A stretch of DNA of 59,843 bases from DAOQAU01 sp035354275 (GTDB lineage Bacteria; Cyanobacteriota; Vampirovibrionia; Gastranaerophilales; Gastranaerophilaceae): positions 1-59,843 of the forward strand of contig DAOQAU010000006.1 of NCBI GenBank assembly GCA_035354275.1, in the 5' to 3' direction. How positions within the stretch are numbered: position 1 is the stretch's first letter; each line of letters begins with the position of its first letter. Under the pieces are notes generated by a model. The model made no database searches and had not been told where the DNA came from. It saw only the letters and a list, made by a program, of their open reading frames with translations. A program made the translations under genes and the position numbers. Below, in pieces: positions 9,073-17,678 of the stretch.

Positions 9073-10137
9073 TTAATTTGTACTTGACAAATACCATTGA
9101 TAAGCAGCTTTTATTCCCTCTTTGAGGTTAATTTTAGGACTCCAGCCAAGCGACTTTATTTTTGTTGCATCCATTAATTTTCGAGGAGTTCCGTTCGGTT
9201 TAGATTTATCATAAACAATTTTGCCTTCAAAACCTACGATTTCTTTTACCGTATTAATTAAATCTTTAAGCTGAATGTCTGTACCGTCGGTTATATTAAC
9301 CAATTCGCCTATATCGTTATAATTTTTATTTTGCATCAGGTAAAAGCAGGCATCACCAAGATCATCCGAGTGCATAAGCTCGCGGTAAGGCGAACCGTCA
9401 CCCCAAACAACCACTTTATCTGAGTAAGCTCCGATACCTTCCAGTGCTTTTGTGATTGAAGTTTTGTCATTAAGGTTTAGTTTGTCGTCTAAGCCCCAAC
9501 CAAGCTTATATTTTTTTAAATCGGCTTTTATCGCTTCGAAATCACCGTTTTTGAGCAGTTTGGCAAGATGAAACCGTCTTAAAAGCATCGGAAGAAGGTG
9601 TGCCGTTTCCATGTTGAAATTGTCACCCGCGCCGTATTGGTTTGTGGGCATAACGGAAATAAAATTTGTTCCGTACTGTTCATTATAATACCTGCAAAGC
9701 TTTATAGCGGCAATTTTTGCAATAGCGTAAGCTTCGTTTGTGCTTTCTAATTCTGAGGTCAAAAGGCAATCCTCTTTCATCGGCTGCGGTGCCAGTTTTG
9801 GATAAATACAGCTTGAGCCCAGATTTAAAAGTTTTTTTACACCGAATTTGTAGCTTGCGTGAATAACGTTTGAGGCAATCATTATGTTTTGATAAATAAA
9901 TTCAGCCGGATAAGTTGAATTTGCCATGATTCCGCCGACTTTTGCAGCTGCAAGAAAAACATAATCAGGCTTTTCTTTTTCAAAAAATTCTTCTACCGCC
10001 TTTTGGTTGCACAGGTCAAGTTCGTGAAGTTCTTTTGTGATTATATTATTGAACCCTTCAGATTTAAGCTTTCTCATAATAGCAGAGCCTACAAGTCCGC
10101 TGTGACCTGCCAGATATATTTTTTCGTTTTTTTGCAC
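9073..10137 (-). CDS. fcl: GDP-L-fucose synthase
   Basis: Converts GDP-4-keto-6-deoxymannose to GDP-L-fucose by epimerisation and NADPH reduction. The short-chain dehydrogenase fold shows GHSGLVGSA (11-19), the catalytic Ser in LGSSC (~108) and the YxxxK pair Y137/K141. At 354 residues it is ~30 longer than E. coli WcaG, owing to an extra Lys/Asp-rich segment near 190-225. The start is GTG with GAGG 6 bases upstream, and it follows the gmd stop by 1 bp, so the two are translationally coupled. Confidence 0.95.
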   Translation of the reverse strand: MQKNEKIYLAGHSGLVGSAIMRKLKSEGFNNIITKELHELDLCNQKAVEEFFEKEKPDYVFLAAAKVGGIMANSTYPAEFIYQNIMIASNVIHASYKFGVKKLLNLGSSCIYPKLAPQPMKEDCLLTSELESTNEAYAIAKIAAIKLCRYYNEQYGTNFISVMPTNQYGAGDNFNMETAHLLPMLLRRFHLAKLLKNGDFEAIKADLKKYKLGWGLDDKLNLNDKTSITKALEGIGAYSDKVVVWGDGSPYRELMHSDDLGDACFYLMQNKNYNDIGELVNITDGTDIQLKDLINTVKEIVGFEGKIVYDKSKPNGTPRKLMDATKIKSLGWSPKINLKEGIKAAYQWYLSSTN

Positions 10138-10138
10138 T

Positions 10139-11230
10139 TTATACCTCTTGAGGATTTAATACCTCATAACCGCCCTGTTTTAAGAATACTTCTTTTTTAG
10201 CTTCTTTCAGGTCTTCGGCGACCATTTCTTCAATAAGTGTTTTTAAATCATACTTGGGTTTCCAGCCGAGCCTTCTTTGGGCTTTGGTAGCATCACCGAG
10301 AAGCAAATCAACTTCTGTCGGTCTGAAATAACGCGGATCGACTTCAATGACGGTTTTGCCTGTTGCTTTATCTATACCTTTTTCGCCGACACCCCTGCCT
10401 TTCCATTCAAGGTCAATTCCGACTTCTCTGAATGCCATATTGCAGAAATCTCTTATTGTGGTTGTAACGCCCGTTGCAAGAACGTAGTCTTCGGGTTTAT
10501 CCTGTTGAAGGACAAGCCACATGCCTTCGACATAATCTTTTGCGTGTCCCCAGTCACGTTTCGAATCGAGGTTCCCCAGGAAAAGTTTTTCTTCTATTCC
10601 GAGTTTAATTCTTACTGCTGCTCTTGTGATTTTTCTTGTAACAAAAGTTTCACCGCGGCGAGGGCTTTCGTGGTTAAATAAAATTCCGTTGCAGGCAAAA
10701 ATGTTGTAGCCTTCGCGGTAATTTACGCTAATCCAGTAACCGTAAAGTTTGGCGCAAGCATAAGGTGAGCGCGGGTAAAATGGTGTTGTTTCTTTTTGAG
10801 GAGTTTCTTGTACAAGCCCGTATAATTCCGAAGTTGATGCCTGATAAAATTTTACTTTCTTTTCTAATTTTAAAATTCTTATCGCTTCTAGTATTCTTAA
10901 TGTGCCTAATCCGTCAGCATTTGCCGTGTATTCGGGGCAATCAAAAGATACTTTTACATGAGATTGCGCTGCTAAGTTATAAATTTCATCGGGCTGAATT
11001 TCTTGGATTAATCTGATTAAATTCGTGCTGTCGGTCAAATCGCCGTAGTGCAATTTGAATTTAAGATTTTTGTTATGGACATCTTGATAAAGGTGGTCAA
11101 TTCGTGCCGTGTTAAAGCTGGATGAACGTCTTTTCATGCCGTGAACCTCATATCCTTTTTTAAGCAGAAACTCTGCAAGGTATGAGCCGTCTTGTCCTGT
11201 AATCCCCGTTATTAAAGCTACTTTAGCCAT
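10139..11230 (-). CDS. gmd: GDP-mannose 4,6-dehydratase
   Basis: Makes GDP-4-keto-6-deoxy-D-mannose from GDP-mannose, the first step towards GDP-fucose and related deoxysugars for surface glycans. The 363-residue protein shows the NAD(P) motif GITGQDGS (9-16), the family signature GMKRRSSSFNT (~32-42) and YACAK as the catalytic YxxxK. It is the first gene of the gmd-fcl-TPP enzyme operon. The length is normal and the protein complete. Confidence 0.97.
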   Translation of the reverse strand: MAKVALITGITGQDGSYLAEFLLKKGYEVHGMKRRSSSFNTARIDHLYQDVHNKNLKFKLHYGDLTDSTNLIRLIQEIQPDEIYNLAAQSHVKVSFDCPEYTANADGLGTLRILEAIRILKLEKKVKFYQASTSELYGLVQETPQKETTPFYPRSPYACAKLYGYWISVNYREGYNIFACNGILFNHESPRRGETFVTRKITRAAVRIKLGIEEKLFLGNLDSKRDWGHAKDYVEGMWLVLQQDKPEDYVLATGVTTTIRDFCNMAFREVGIDLEWKGRGVGEKGIDKATGKTVIEVDPRYFRPTEVDLLLGDATKAQRRLGWKPKYDLKTLIEEMVAEDLKEAKKEVFLKQGGYEVLNPQEV

Positions 11231-11297
11231 TTAACCCCCTTAATTTTTGCGTGTTACATAAAGTTAGAATACATTTACCCCAAATTTTAGTATAAAC

Positions 11298-11924
11298 TTA
11301 GGACTCTTTCAAGTGTTTAAAATGATTTATTAAGTACAGGACGAATAATGTCCCCAATACCAGAACAATTGCTAAATCAAATTTGTGCCAGAAGGCTTTA
11401 AGGGCTTCTGTGTGTTCCCCGAGCTTTATTCCGACATATACAAGCGGATAACTCCAAATCAAAGAACCCAAAAACGTAAATAGAGTGAACATTTTAATGT
11501 CTGCCTTTAAAATCCCTGCAGGAAGCGAGATGAAAGTTCTTACAATCGGAAGCATCCTGCAGATGAAAAATGCGAGGTTGCCGTATTTTTGTTCCCATTT
11601 GTCCGCCATTTCAAGGTCGCGGTGGCTTATCAGAAACCATTTTCCGTATTTTTCGACAAAAGGTCTTCCGCCGAAGTAACCCAAATAATATGAAGGAATT
11701 GAGCCTAAAACGCACCCCAAAGCGCCTGCAAAGGCTGCTGTATGAATTGTCATGTTTCCTTTACTTACAAGATATCCGGCAAACGGCAAAATGGCTTCGC
11801 TTGGAAGCGGAACATTGCACGATTCAATCGCCATAAGCATTGAAACGCCCAAAGGTCCCATTGTGCTTATTGTAGTGTGTATAAAATGCACCACCGGTGC
11901 CAATATTGAATCTAGTGCGCTCAT
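11298..11924 (-). CDS. DedA-family membrane protein
   Basis: A 208-residue integral membrane protein of the DedA/SNARE-associated family, whose members act in undecaprenyl-phosphate or phospholipid flipping and membrane homeostasis. Diagnostic pieces are the re-entrant segment around ESCNVPLPSEAILPFAGYL, the GxxxGxxxxYxxGxxxG helix (LGSIPSYYLGYFGG) and the CRMLPIVRTFISLPAG motif with its conserved Arg residues. The start at 11924 (MSALDS) is preferred over 11939 because GGAAGGAG lies 5 bases upstream. Confidence 0.92.
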   Translation of the reverse strand: MSALDSILAPVVHFIHTTISTMGPLGVSMLMAIESCNVPLPSEAILPFAGYLVSKGNMTIHTAAFAGALGCVLGSIPSYYLGYFGGRPFVEKYGKWFLISHRDLEMADKWEQKYGNLAFFICRMLPIVRTFISLPAGILKADIKMFTLFTFLGSLIWSYPLVYVGIKLGEHTEALKAFWHKFDLAIVLVLGTLFVLYLINHFKHLKES

Positions 11925-11971
11925 AAATTCTCCTTCCAACCGCTTTATTTATTTTACTTTAAAAATTTTTC

Positions 11972-11999
11972 TTGTAAATCATTTTTGAAATGATATTCT
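11972..11999 (+). promoter_or_regulatory. Possible sigma-70 promoter for the alcohol dehydrogenase
   Basis: TTGTAA and TATTCT are separated by 16 bp, about 30 bp before the AAAGGAGGG ribosome site at ~12025. The match is moderate. Confidence 0.4.
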
Positions 12000-12036
12000 G
12001 AATTTGTTGTTACGCCGTTTTTAAAGGAGGGTTATT

Positions 12037-13191
12037 ATGTTGAATTTTGAATTTTGTTGTCCTACGAAAGTGGTTTTCGGCAAAGGCTCAATCGCTAAGT
12101 TGTCTGAACTTATCGATAACGATAAAAAGATTTTAATGATTTACGGCGGCGGCTCTATTATGAAAAACGGAGTTTACAATCAGGTTAAAGTTGCGCTGAA
12201 TGATTTTAATATGATTGAATTTGGCGGAATCGAACCTAACCCGACTTACGAAACCTGCATGGAAGCGGTTAAAATAGTTAAAAAAGAAAAAATAAATTTT
12301 CTCCTTGCAGTCGGCGGGGGCTCTGTTTTGGATGCCACAAAATTTATCGCGGCAGCTGCTAAGTATAAAGGCGAAGAGCCTTATGACATAATCTCAAAAT
12401 GTGCTCCTTTTGATGAGTTTATACCTTTTGGAAGTGTAATAACGCTTCCTGCAACAGGCTCTGAAATGAATGCCAACACCGTAATATCAAGAAAAAGTAC
12501 TCAGGAAAAACTTGCGCTTCAATCAGGAAAGCTCTATCCGACTTTTTCTATAATAGACCCCGAAGTCACTTTTACACTACCGACAAAACAAACCGTAAAC
12601 GGGATTGTTGATACTTTTGTTCATGTTATGGAGCAGTATGCTACTTATGATGTTAATTCCCCCCTGCAAGACTCATGGGCTTTGGGTTTGATTAAAACTT
12701 TAATAAATGAATCGCCTAAAGTCCTTACTAATCCTAAAGATTACGAGGCAAGGGCAAATATTTTTTGGTGTGCGACCTGTGGACTTAATTTTTGGTTATC
12801 CTGCGGACTTGTTCAGGATTGGGCGACACACAGAATAGGACACGAACTGACTGCTCTTTACGGACTTGATCATGGGCAAAGTCTTGCGATTATTTTGCCG
12901 CGCCTTTGGCAATACAAGAAAAAAGACAAAGCAAAAAAACTTGCTAAAATGGCAAGAGACGTCTATGGCTGTGTTGAAAAAGATGAACTTAAAGCGGCTG
13001 ATTACACAATTAAGAAAACCGAAGAATTTTTTAACTCTATCGGTATGAAAACTAAGCTTTCAGATTATGGCATTAATCCGCAGGAAGCTGCAAAAATTGT
13101 CAAAGAAAGACTTGAGCAAAGAAAAGTTGTATTTGGTGAAAATAATGACATTACTCCGCAAGTTGCTTATGAAGTCTTGCTTAAGTGTTGA
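12037..13191 (+). CDS. Iron-containing (butanol-type) alcohol dehydrogenase
   Basis: A 384-residue group III NAD(P)-dependent alcohol/aldehyde dehydrogenase of the BdhA/YqhD type, interconverting aldehydes and alcohols, possibly as a fermentative redox sink. The nucleotide loop is at VGGGSVLDATK. Metal ligands are visible as D and H in GIVDTFVHVMEQ and two further His in HRIGHELTALYGLDHGQ. AAAGGAGGG lies 9 bases before the ATG. It stands alone between a divergent DedA gene and a strong terminator. Its natural substrate cannot be read from the sequence. Confidence 0.93.
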   Translation: MLNFEFCCPTKVVFGKGSIAKLSELIDNDKKILMIYGGGSIMKNGVYNQVKVALNDFNMIEFGGIEPNPTYETCMEAVKIVKKEKINFLLAVGGGSVLDATKFIAAAAKYKGEEPYDIISKCAPFDEFIPFGSVITLPATGSEMNANTVISRKSTQEKLALQSGKLYPTFSIIDPEVTFTLPTKQTVNGIVDTFVHVMEQYATYDVNSPLQDSWALGLIKTLINESPKVLTNPKDYEARANIFWCATCGLNFWLSCGLVQDWATHRIGHELTALYGLDHGQSLAIILPRLWQYKKKDKAKKLAKMARDVYGCVEKDELKAADYTIKKTEEFFNSIGMKTKLSDYGINPQEAAKIVKERLEQRKVVFGENNDITPQVAYEVLLKC

Positions 13192-13198
13192 TTTAAAA

Positions 13199-13230
13199 AA
13201 AGGGGGCGAAGCTAAAGCTTCGCCCCCTTT
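13199..13230. terminator. Bidirectional intrinsic terminator
   Basis: A 15-bp perfect stem (AAAGGGGGCGAAGCT / complement) with a 2-base loop lies between the convergent dehydrogenase and the small membrane protein gene. Confidence 0.85.
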
Positions 13231-13250
13231 GAAAATTTAAATTTCAAAGA

Positions 13251-13544
13251 TTATTTTTTACCTTTACAGCAGCAGCATTTTCTCATGCACCAAATTGCCA
13301 GCGCAGGTACTAGGGTAAATTGGATTATCAAAATTTTCCAAAGTCCCATTAAAAATACCAAAAGCATACTGTAATCGTCAACATCAAGTTGGAACAATTT
13401 TTCCATCATTTGAGCCTGATAGTCAAAGAAAAATATGCACATTAAAGATGAAAAAAGCAGTAAAACAAAACTGATAATAAAAGCTTTGAAGAAATAATGT
13501 TGCATGTGCTCCAATTTTTCTTCGTGTGAAATGTCGCATCCCAT
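13251..13544 (-). CDS. Small Cys-rich membrane protein, unknown
   Basis: A 97-residue protein with two hydrophobic helices (about residues 20-45 and 60-85) and a C-terminal tail containing CMRKCCCCKGKK, which could bind metal or be lipidated. The N terminus has a single Cys and His-Glu residues (CDISHEEKLEHMQHY). I chose the ATG at 13544 rather than the TTG at 13553 because the AAAGG upstream is then about 10 bases away. No family is recognised. It is followed by a shared terminator and preceded by a structured 280-bp gap. Confidence 0.6.
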   Translation of the reverse strand: MGCDISHEEKLEHMQHYFFKAFIISFVLLLFSSLMCIFFFDYQAQMMEKLFQLDVDDYSMLLVFLMGLWKILIIQFTLVPALAIWCMRKCCCCKGKK

Positions 13545-13574
13545 AAAAACCAAACCTTTCTTTTTTTAACTTTC

Positions 13575-13721
13575 GAGATTGCAGAAAAATTAAAATTTTT
13601 CTCGCAATCTCCCTTGTCCGGCTTTCATCCTTGCCGCCGGCTATCTCGCAGCCGGCAAGGATTTAGCACTTCTAATGTCGGACTTGAAAAATTGCGAAAA
13701 ATTGTCATTTTTCGAATTTTC
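13575..13721. repeat. Block of three consecutive hairpins, one with nested arms
   Basis: Within the 280-bp gap between 13554 and 13835 lie three hairpins. H1 pairs GAGATTGC at 13575 with GCAATCTC ending at 13611. H2 has an outer GTCCG/CGGAC pair (13616/13683) around CCTTGCC...GGCT pairing with AGCCGGCAAGG (13629-13660). H3 (13686-13721) pairs AAAATT..CGAAAAAT with ATTTTTCG.AATTTT. It may be a structured RNA or clustered extragenic palindromes. The rest of the gap is plain AT-rich DNA. Confidence 0.55.
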
Positions 13722-13835
13722 CCGCATCCTCTTTTGCATTATAGGTTTTTGTTTAGAGCTTGTCAATAGGACAAGGTATTATTTTCTTATTGCAACAAAC
13801 TTGCATTGAGTTGGATTGAAGGTTAAAATAAAGTC

Positions 13836-14912
13836 ATGTATAAATTTAAGAAGTTCGTTAAAATTTTATTTAGCAAAGTTTTTTTATTGATTGTTTTTGC
13901 TGCCTTTCTTTTGAGCATCTTTTTTTATTGGGGCTGGTATGAAAGGCAGTATGACAAAGGCTTAGGCATGTATTATGTCTATAAAGGAGACAAGGCTTAC
14001 CAACAAAGGGATTTACAAAAGGCTATCGGTTATTATAATACGGCCTTAGAAGTTTTTCCGTCTCATTACGGTGCAAGGCTTAATTTAGGTAATATTTTTG
14101 TTGTTTATGAAGATTATTATGCTGCTGCAGATTCTTATGAAAAAGCAATTGAATATAATAAAAATTTCAGTGAAGCAAGAATGAATTTAGGTATTGTGTT
14201 GTCTGAAAAAATCGGTGATTTTGATTCTGCAATCAGCCAGTATCAAGCAATTATAAATTCAAAGCCAAGGGTATTTTCAATTCCGTTTATTTTTGACAAC
14301 AAAAAAAGTGAAAGGATTAATCGCGGACTTGCTTACTATAATATGGGAATTGCGTACAGGCAAAAAGCCTTATATCTTGAAGATGACCAAGATAAAGAAG
14401 AAAAAGCGGCTATGTTTTTAAGAAAAGCTATTGGGGCTTATAAAAATGCTGTCAGAATTTTAAAAAGTGACTATGATTCCAGATATAATTTAGCTTTGGC
14501 ATATCATTTGGTCGGCAATTATCAAAAAGCAGGGCTTACATATTGTGAAGCGATTGATATTGAGCCGATGAATTACGAAGCCCATTATAATCTTGCAATA
14601 CTTTTGAGACATCTGAGAATGTATCAAGAAGCAAAAGAAGAGCTTGAAAAAGCTTCTATACTTATTTCATCTACACATTCGGATTCTTACACTTCACGAT
14701 ATATCTTTGATGTTTTAAATGAAGTTACTCACAATGCTTTGTACAGGACAGAATATGAGCATTTAAGAGAAAAAATCGACGATGAACCTTCTTATGCACA
14801 AAAAGTTGCCTACGTTCATGGTAAAATTGTTGCCTCGGATGAACTTGACAAAGCTATGATTAAAAATTTCAGAAATTGCAGAACAAAAAAACTTTTCAAA
14901 GATTACGAGTAA
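13836..14912 (+). CDS. Membrane-anchored TPR protein
   Basis: A 358-residue protein with one N-terminal membrane segment (about 12-30, followed by WGWYERQYDKG), then TPR units from about residue 45 to 275 (for example YYNTALEVFPSHYGARLNLGNI). Orientation rules suggest the TPR domain faces the periplasm. It is 3 bp upstream of the GGDEF gene and probably co-transcribed with it, so a scaffold role linked to c-di-GMP output is possible. No ribosome site is obvious close to the ATG. Confidence 0.78.
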   Translation: MYKFKKFVKILFSKVFLLIVFAAFLLSIFFYWGWYERQYDKGLGMYYVYKGDKAYQQRDLQKAIGYYNTALEVFPSHYGARLNLGNIFVVYEDYYAAADSYEKAIEYNKNFSEARMNLGIVLSEKIGDFDSAISQYQAIINSKPRVFSIPFIFDNKKSERINRGLAYYNMGIAYRQKALYLEDDQDKEEKAAMFLRKAIGAYKNAVRILKSDYDSRYNLALAYHLVGNYQKAGLTYCEAIDIEPMNYEAHYNLAILLRHLRMYQEAKEELEKASILISSTHSDSYTSRYIFDVLNEVTHNALYRTEYEHLREKIDDEPSYAQKVAYVHGKIVASDELDKAMIKNFRNCRTKKLFKDYE

Positions 14913-14915
14913 TAT

Positions 14916-16367
14916 ATGAAAAATAATAATTTTGAATTGAACTTACTGGCTGAGATTTCAAAGGTTTTGACAGAAAATTCAAATCCTTCGGATATAGTTT
15001 TACTTTTGAGTAAAATATTTTCTGATTTTGCGGATTTATCCAAGTTGAGCATTTTTATTTACGATGAAAACACAAAACTGTTGAAGGATTATTCAAAAAG
15101 CTGGGTTGTTATTGATGAATTTCATAAAAATTTTTATACGGATAAACTTTATATTGCGCTTGCAAATTTCAGCCAATGGGATTTTTATATAAATGATAAA
15201 AAGTTTAAGACACTAGATTTTAAATTCTCTGGCGAGATTAAATTAACAAAAGATATTAACAAAATTTTAATCCCTTTGAAACGCAAGAATAAGCCTTATG
15301 GAATTGTTGAATTGAGTTTTAGCGGTGATATTTCAAAATTATTAACTTATGAATTTTTTATTGCACTTTCGGTTGTTTCATATCAGCTTTCGTTAAAAAT
15401 TCAAAACACAATTCTAGCCGAGCAAATGCAGACAAATATTGATTTTCACGATGCAATGAAAAATATTGCAAAAATTATTGAAACTCAATACGAACTTAAT
15501 TATATTATTCCTCTTATTGGTGAAATGATTGACAGATTTATATCGGAACATCTTGTTTATATCTTCTTAAAAAACGAAAAAAACGGGAAAATTGAGCTTT
15601 TTTGGCCAAGAGCCTGCCGCGATAAAAAGATTTTGTCGGCTGTTTCAAAAGTTAATACAAAATCAAAAATCACATTGCTTGATGATGAGAAGATAGGAAT
15701 TTTTCCTCTTATCGGCGAAAAAACTTTGCTGGGGTGCATTGTGGCACACAGCAACGTTGATAAGCTTACAAAAAATGAAATCGAATATTTAGAACAGTTG
15801 TCAAAGCAGTCTTCAATAACAATTCACAGAGCGGAAGTTTATGCCGAAGTTCTGCAACACGCCACACTTGATGCTTTGACGGGTTTAAATAATAGAAGAC
15901 AGTTTGAAATGAGGCTTAAGCAGGAATATTCTACCGCAAAACGTCAGCACAAACCGCTTTGTGCCATGATGATTGATGTGGATTTTTTCAAAAAAGTAAA
16001 TGACACATACGGTCACAATGCAGGTGATTGTGTTTTGAAAAATGTCGCAAATCTTATCAAGGCGGGGCTTAGAGACTATGATATCGCCTCACGCTACGGT
16101 GGGGAAGAATTTGCGGTTTTGCTTCCATATACAAAGATTGAAGAAGCATTTGCTGTTGCACAAAGGCTTAGGCAATCCATTGAAAAGGCAAAAATTGATA
16201 TTTCAGGCGAAGGTGATGTTGATGTTAAACCAATCAGTGTTACCATAAGCATCGGGCTTTATCAGTTTAAATCCGAAGACAGCCTTGAAATACTTTATCA
16301 AAATGCAGACAAGGCACTGTATGATGCTAAAACACACGGCAGAAATAAGGTGGTTATTTTTAAATAG
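14916..16367 (+). CDS. Diguanylate cyclase with N-terminal GAF-like sensor
   Basis: A 483-residue cytoplasmic protein. Residues ~1-310 form one or two GAF-like domains; residues ~320-483 are a complete GGDEF domain. The active-site motif is RYGGEEF. An RxxD inhibitory site (RDYD) sits five residues before it, so product feedback inhibition is expected. The DIDGFK-like metal motif appears as MIDVDFFKKVND. It should make c-di-GMP from GTP. It is coupled to the TPR gene 3 bp upstream. The HD-GYP protein at 25015 could be the opposing phosphodiesterase. Confidence 0.92.
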   Translation: MKNNNFELNLLAEISKVLTENSNPSDIVLLLSKIFSDFADLSKLSIFIYDENTKLLKDYSKSWVVIDEFHKNFYTDKLYIALANFSQWDFYINDKKFKTLDFKFSGEIKLTKDINKILIPLKRKNKPYGIVELSFSGDISKLLTYEFFIALSVVSYQLSLKIQNTILAEQMQTNIDFHDAMKNIAKIIETQYELNYIIPLIGEMIDRFISEHLVYIFLKNEKNGKIELFWPRACRDKKILSAVSKVNTKSKITLLDDEKIGIFPLIGEKTLLGCIVAHSNVDKLTKNEIEYLEQLSKQSSITIHRAEVYAEVLQHATLDALTGLNNRRQFEMRLKQEYSTAKRQHKPLCAMMIDVDFFKKVNDTYGHNAGDCVLKNVANLIKAGLRDYDIASRYGGEEFAVLLPYTKIEEAFAVAQRLRQSIEKAKIDISGEGDVDVKPISVTISIGLYQFKSEDSLEILYQNADKALYDAKTHGRNKVVIFK

Positions 16368-16378
16368 TCAATGAAACA

Positions 16379-16543
16379 CGTCGTTGCGAGGGGGGAAATG
16401 ATTTCGGATTTATGATTCGCCCCTCACGTCTTTGCAAGACAAAGGTTATCGGCTTTTACAATTATTTTCCACCGAAGCAATCTAATCAACTTGCTCATGA
16501 TAAAAAGATTGCCGCGCTCGCTTTGCTCGCTCGCAATGACGTC
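16379..16543. repeat. 165-bp dispersed element with terminal inverted repeats (family A)
   Basis: The ends CGTCGTTGCGAG and CTCGCAATGACG are inverted copies with one mismatch. Inside lie CCGATAACC-type and CCACCGAAGCAATCT segments that recur at 31033-31131 and 32323-32381, and a CGCGCTCG/CGAGCG-type hairpin. It has no coding capacity. It fills the gap between the GGDEF gene and prs and looks like a MITE or extragenic palindrome. Confidence 0.7.
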
Positions 16544-16579
16544 ACACTTTTCGACTTTATTTTATTCAATTGATTATAA

Positions 16580-17590
16580 TTACTCTTTTAATTCTTTTTC
16601 AAAGCCGAAAAGCGAACTTACGGATTCATCGTCATGAATTCTTGAAATTGCTTCACCCAAAAGTGGTGCAACTGAAAGCTGTTTAATTTTTGCGGGCATA
16701 TTAGACATATCAACAGGAATTGTATTTGTAATTATAACTTCGGTTATAGGTGAGTTTGTAAGTCTTTCTACGGCAGGACCGGAGAAAACGGCGTGCGCTG
16801 CGCAGACATAAACATCTTTCGCACCTTCTTTTTTAAGCAGTTTTGCCGCTTCGCAGATAGTGCCTGCGGTGTCGATTATATCGTCAAACATAATGCAAAT
16901 TTTGTCTTTAACATCACCGATAACGTGTGCTGCGACTGCTTCATTGTGTTTATCTCGTCTTTTGTCGATTATTGCAAGCGGACAATCAAGTTCTTTTGCA
17001 AAATATCTTGTTCTCGGGACTCCTCCTGTGTCAGGGCTTACCGCAACAAGTTCATCGGATGTAAGATTCAGTTTTTTAATGTAATCTACCAAAATAGGTG
17101 TTGCAAAAATGTGATCAACCAGAATGTTGAAAAAGCCCTGAATCTGACCTGTGTGCAAATCCATTGCAAGAACTCTGTCAGCACCTGCGGTTGTGAGCAA
17201 ATCCGCGACAAGTTTTGCCGTGATGGCTTCTCTGCCTGATGTTTTTCTGTCCTGTCTGGCGTATCCGTAATATGGAATTACCGCAGTTATTGTTTTTGCG
17301 CTTGCTCTTTTGAAAGCGTCAATTATTATCAAAAGCTCCATAAGGTTTTCGTTGACAGGATTACAAAGAGGCTGAACTATAAAAACGTCATCTCCTCTTA
17401 CGCTTTCTTTAACCTGAACATAAATTTCACCGTCTGCAAAGTTTTTTATAACCATAGGTCCGACGGTTGTTCCCAAATAATTTGCAATCTCATGTGTCAA
17501 AGTATAATTTGAACGTCCGCTAAAAAGCTTTATATCGTGGGTTGGACGAATAGCTTTTTCCAGTTGGGGAAAATTCATTTCTAAAACCAT
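16580..17590 (-). CDS. prs: Ribose-phosphate pyrophosphokinase (PRPP synthetase)
   Basis: Makes PRPP from ribose 5-phosphate and ATP for nucleotide, His, Trp and NAD synthesis. The 336-residue protein has the FADGEIYVQ motif, the ATP loop YYGYARQDRK, the conserved DLHTGQIQGFF and the PRPP-binding loop FDDIIDTAGT. The N terminus is ~15 residues longer than usual before KLFSGRSN, so translation might instead begin at an internal Met (MNFPQ). It is the last gene of a run of minus-strand genes downstream of ligA. Confidence 0.96.
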   Translation of the reverse strand: MVLEMNFPQLEKAIRPTHDIKLFSGRSNYTLTHEIANYLGTTVGPMVIKNFADGEIYVQVKESVRGDDVFIVQPLCNPVNENLMELLIIIDAFKRASAKTITAVIPYYGYARQDRKTSGREAITAKLVADLLTTAGADRVLAMDLHTGQIQGFFNILVDHIFATPILVDYIKKLNLTSDELVAVSPDTGGVPRTRYFAKELDCPLAIIDKRRDKHNEAVAAHVIGDVKDKICIMFDDIIDTAGTICEAAKLLKKEGAKDVYVCAAHAVFSGPAVERLTNSPITEVIITNTIPVDMSNMPAKIKQLSVAPLLGEAISRIHDDESVSSLFGFEKELKE

Positions 17591-17678
17591 TTCAAAGTCC
17601 TTCCTAAATTGTCATCCGCACAATTATTATAACAACTAAGGATTTAAACTTCAAGGAATATAGATTAAATATGAAGTT

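Noticed and set aside
8699..9087. Frames of 67-95 codons overlapping the TPP-enzyme gene
   Set aside because: They are shadows of the conserved 564-residue frame.
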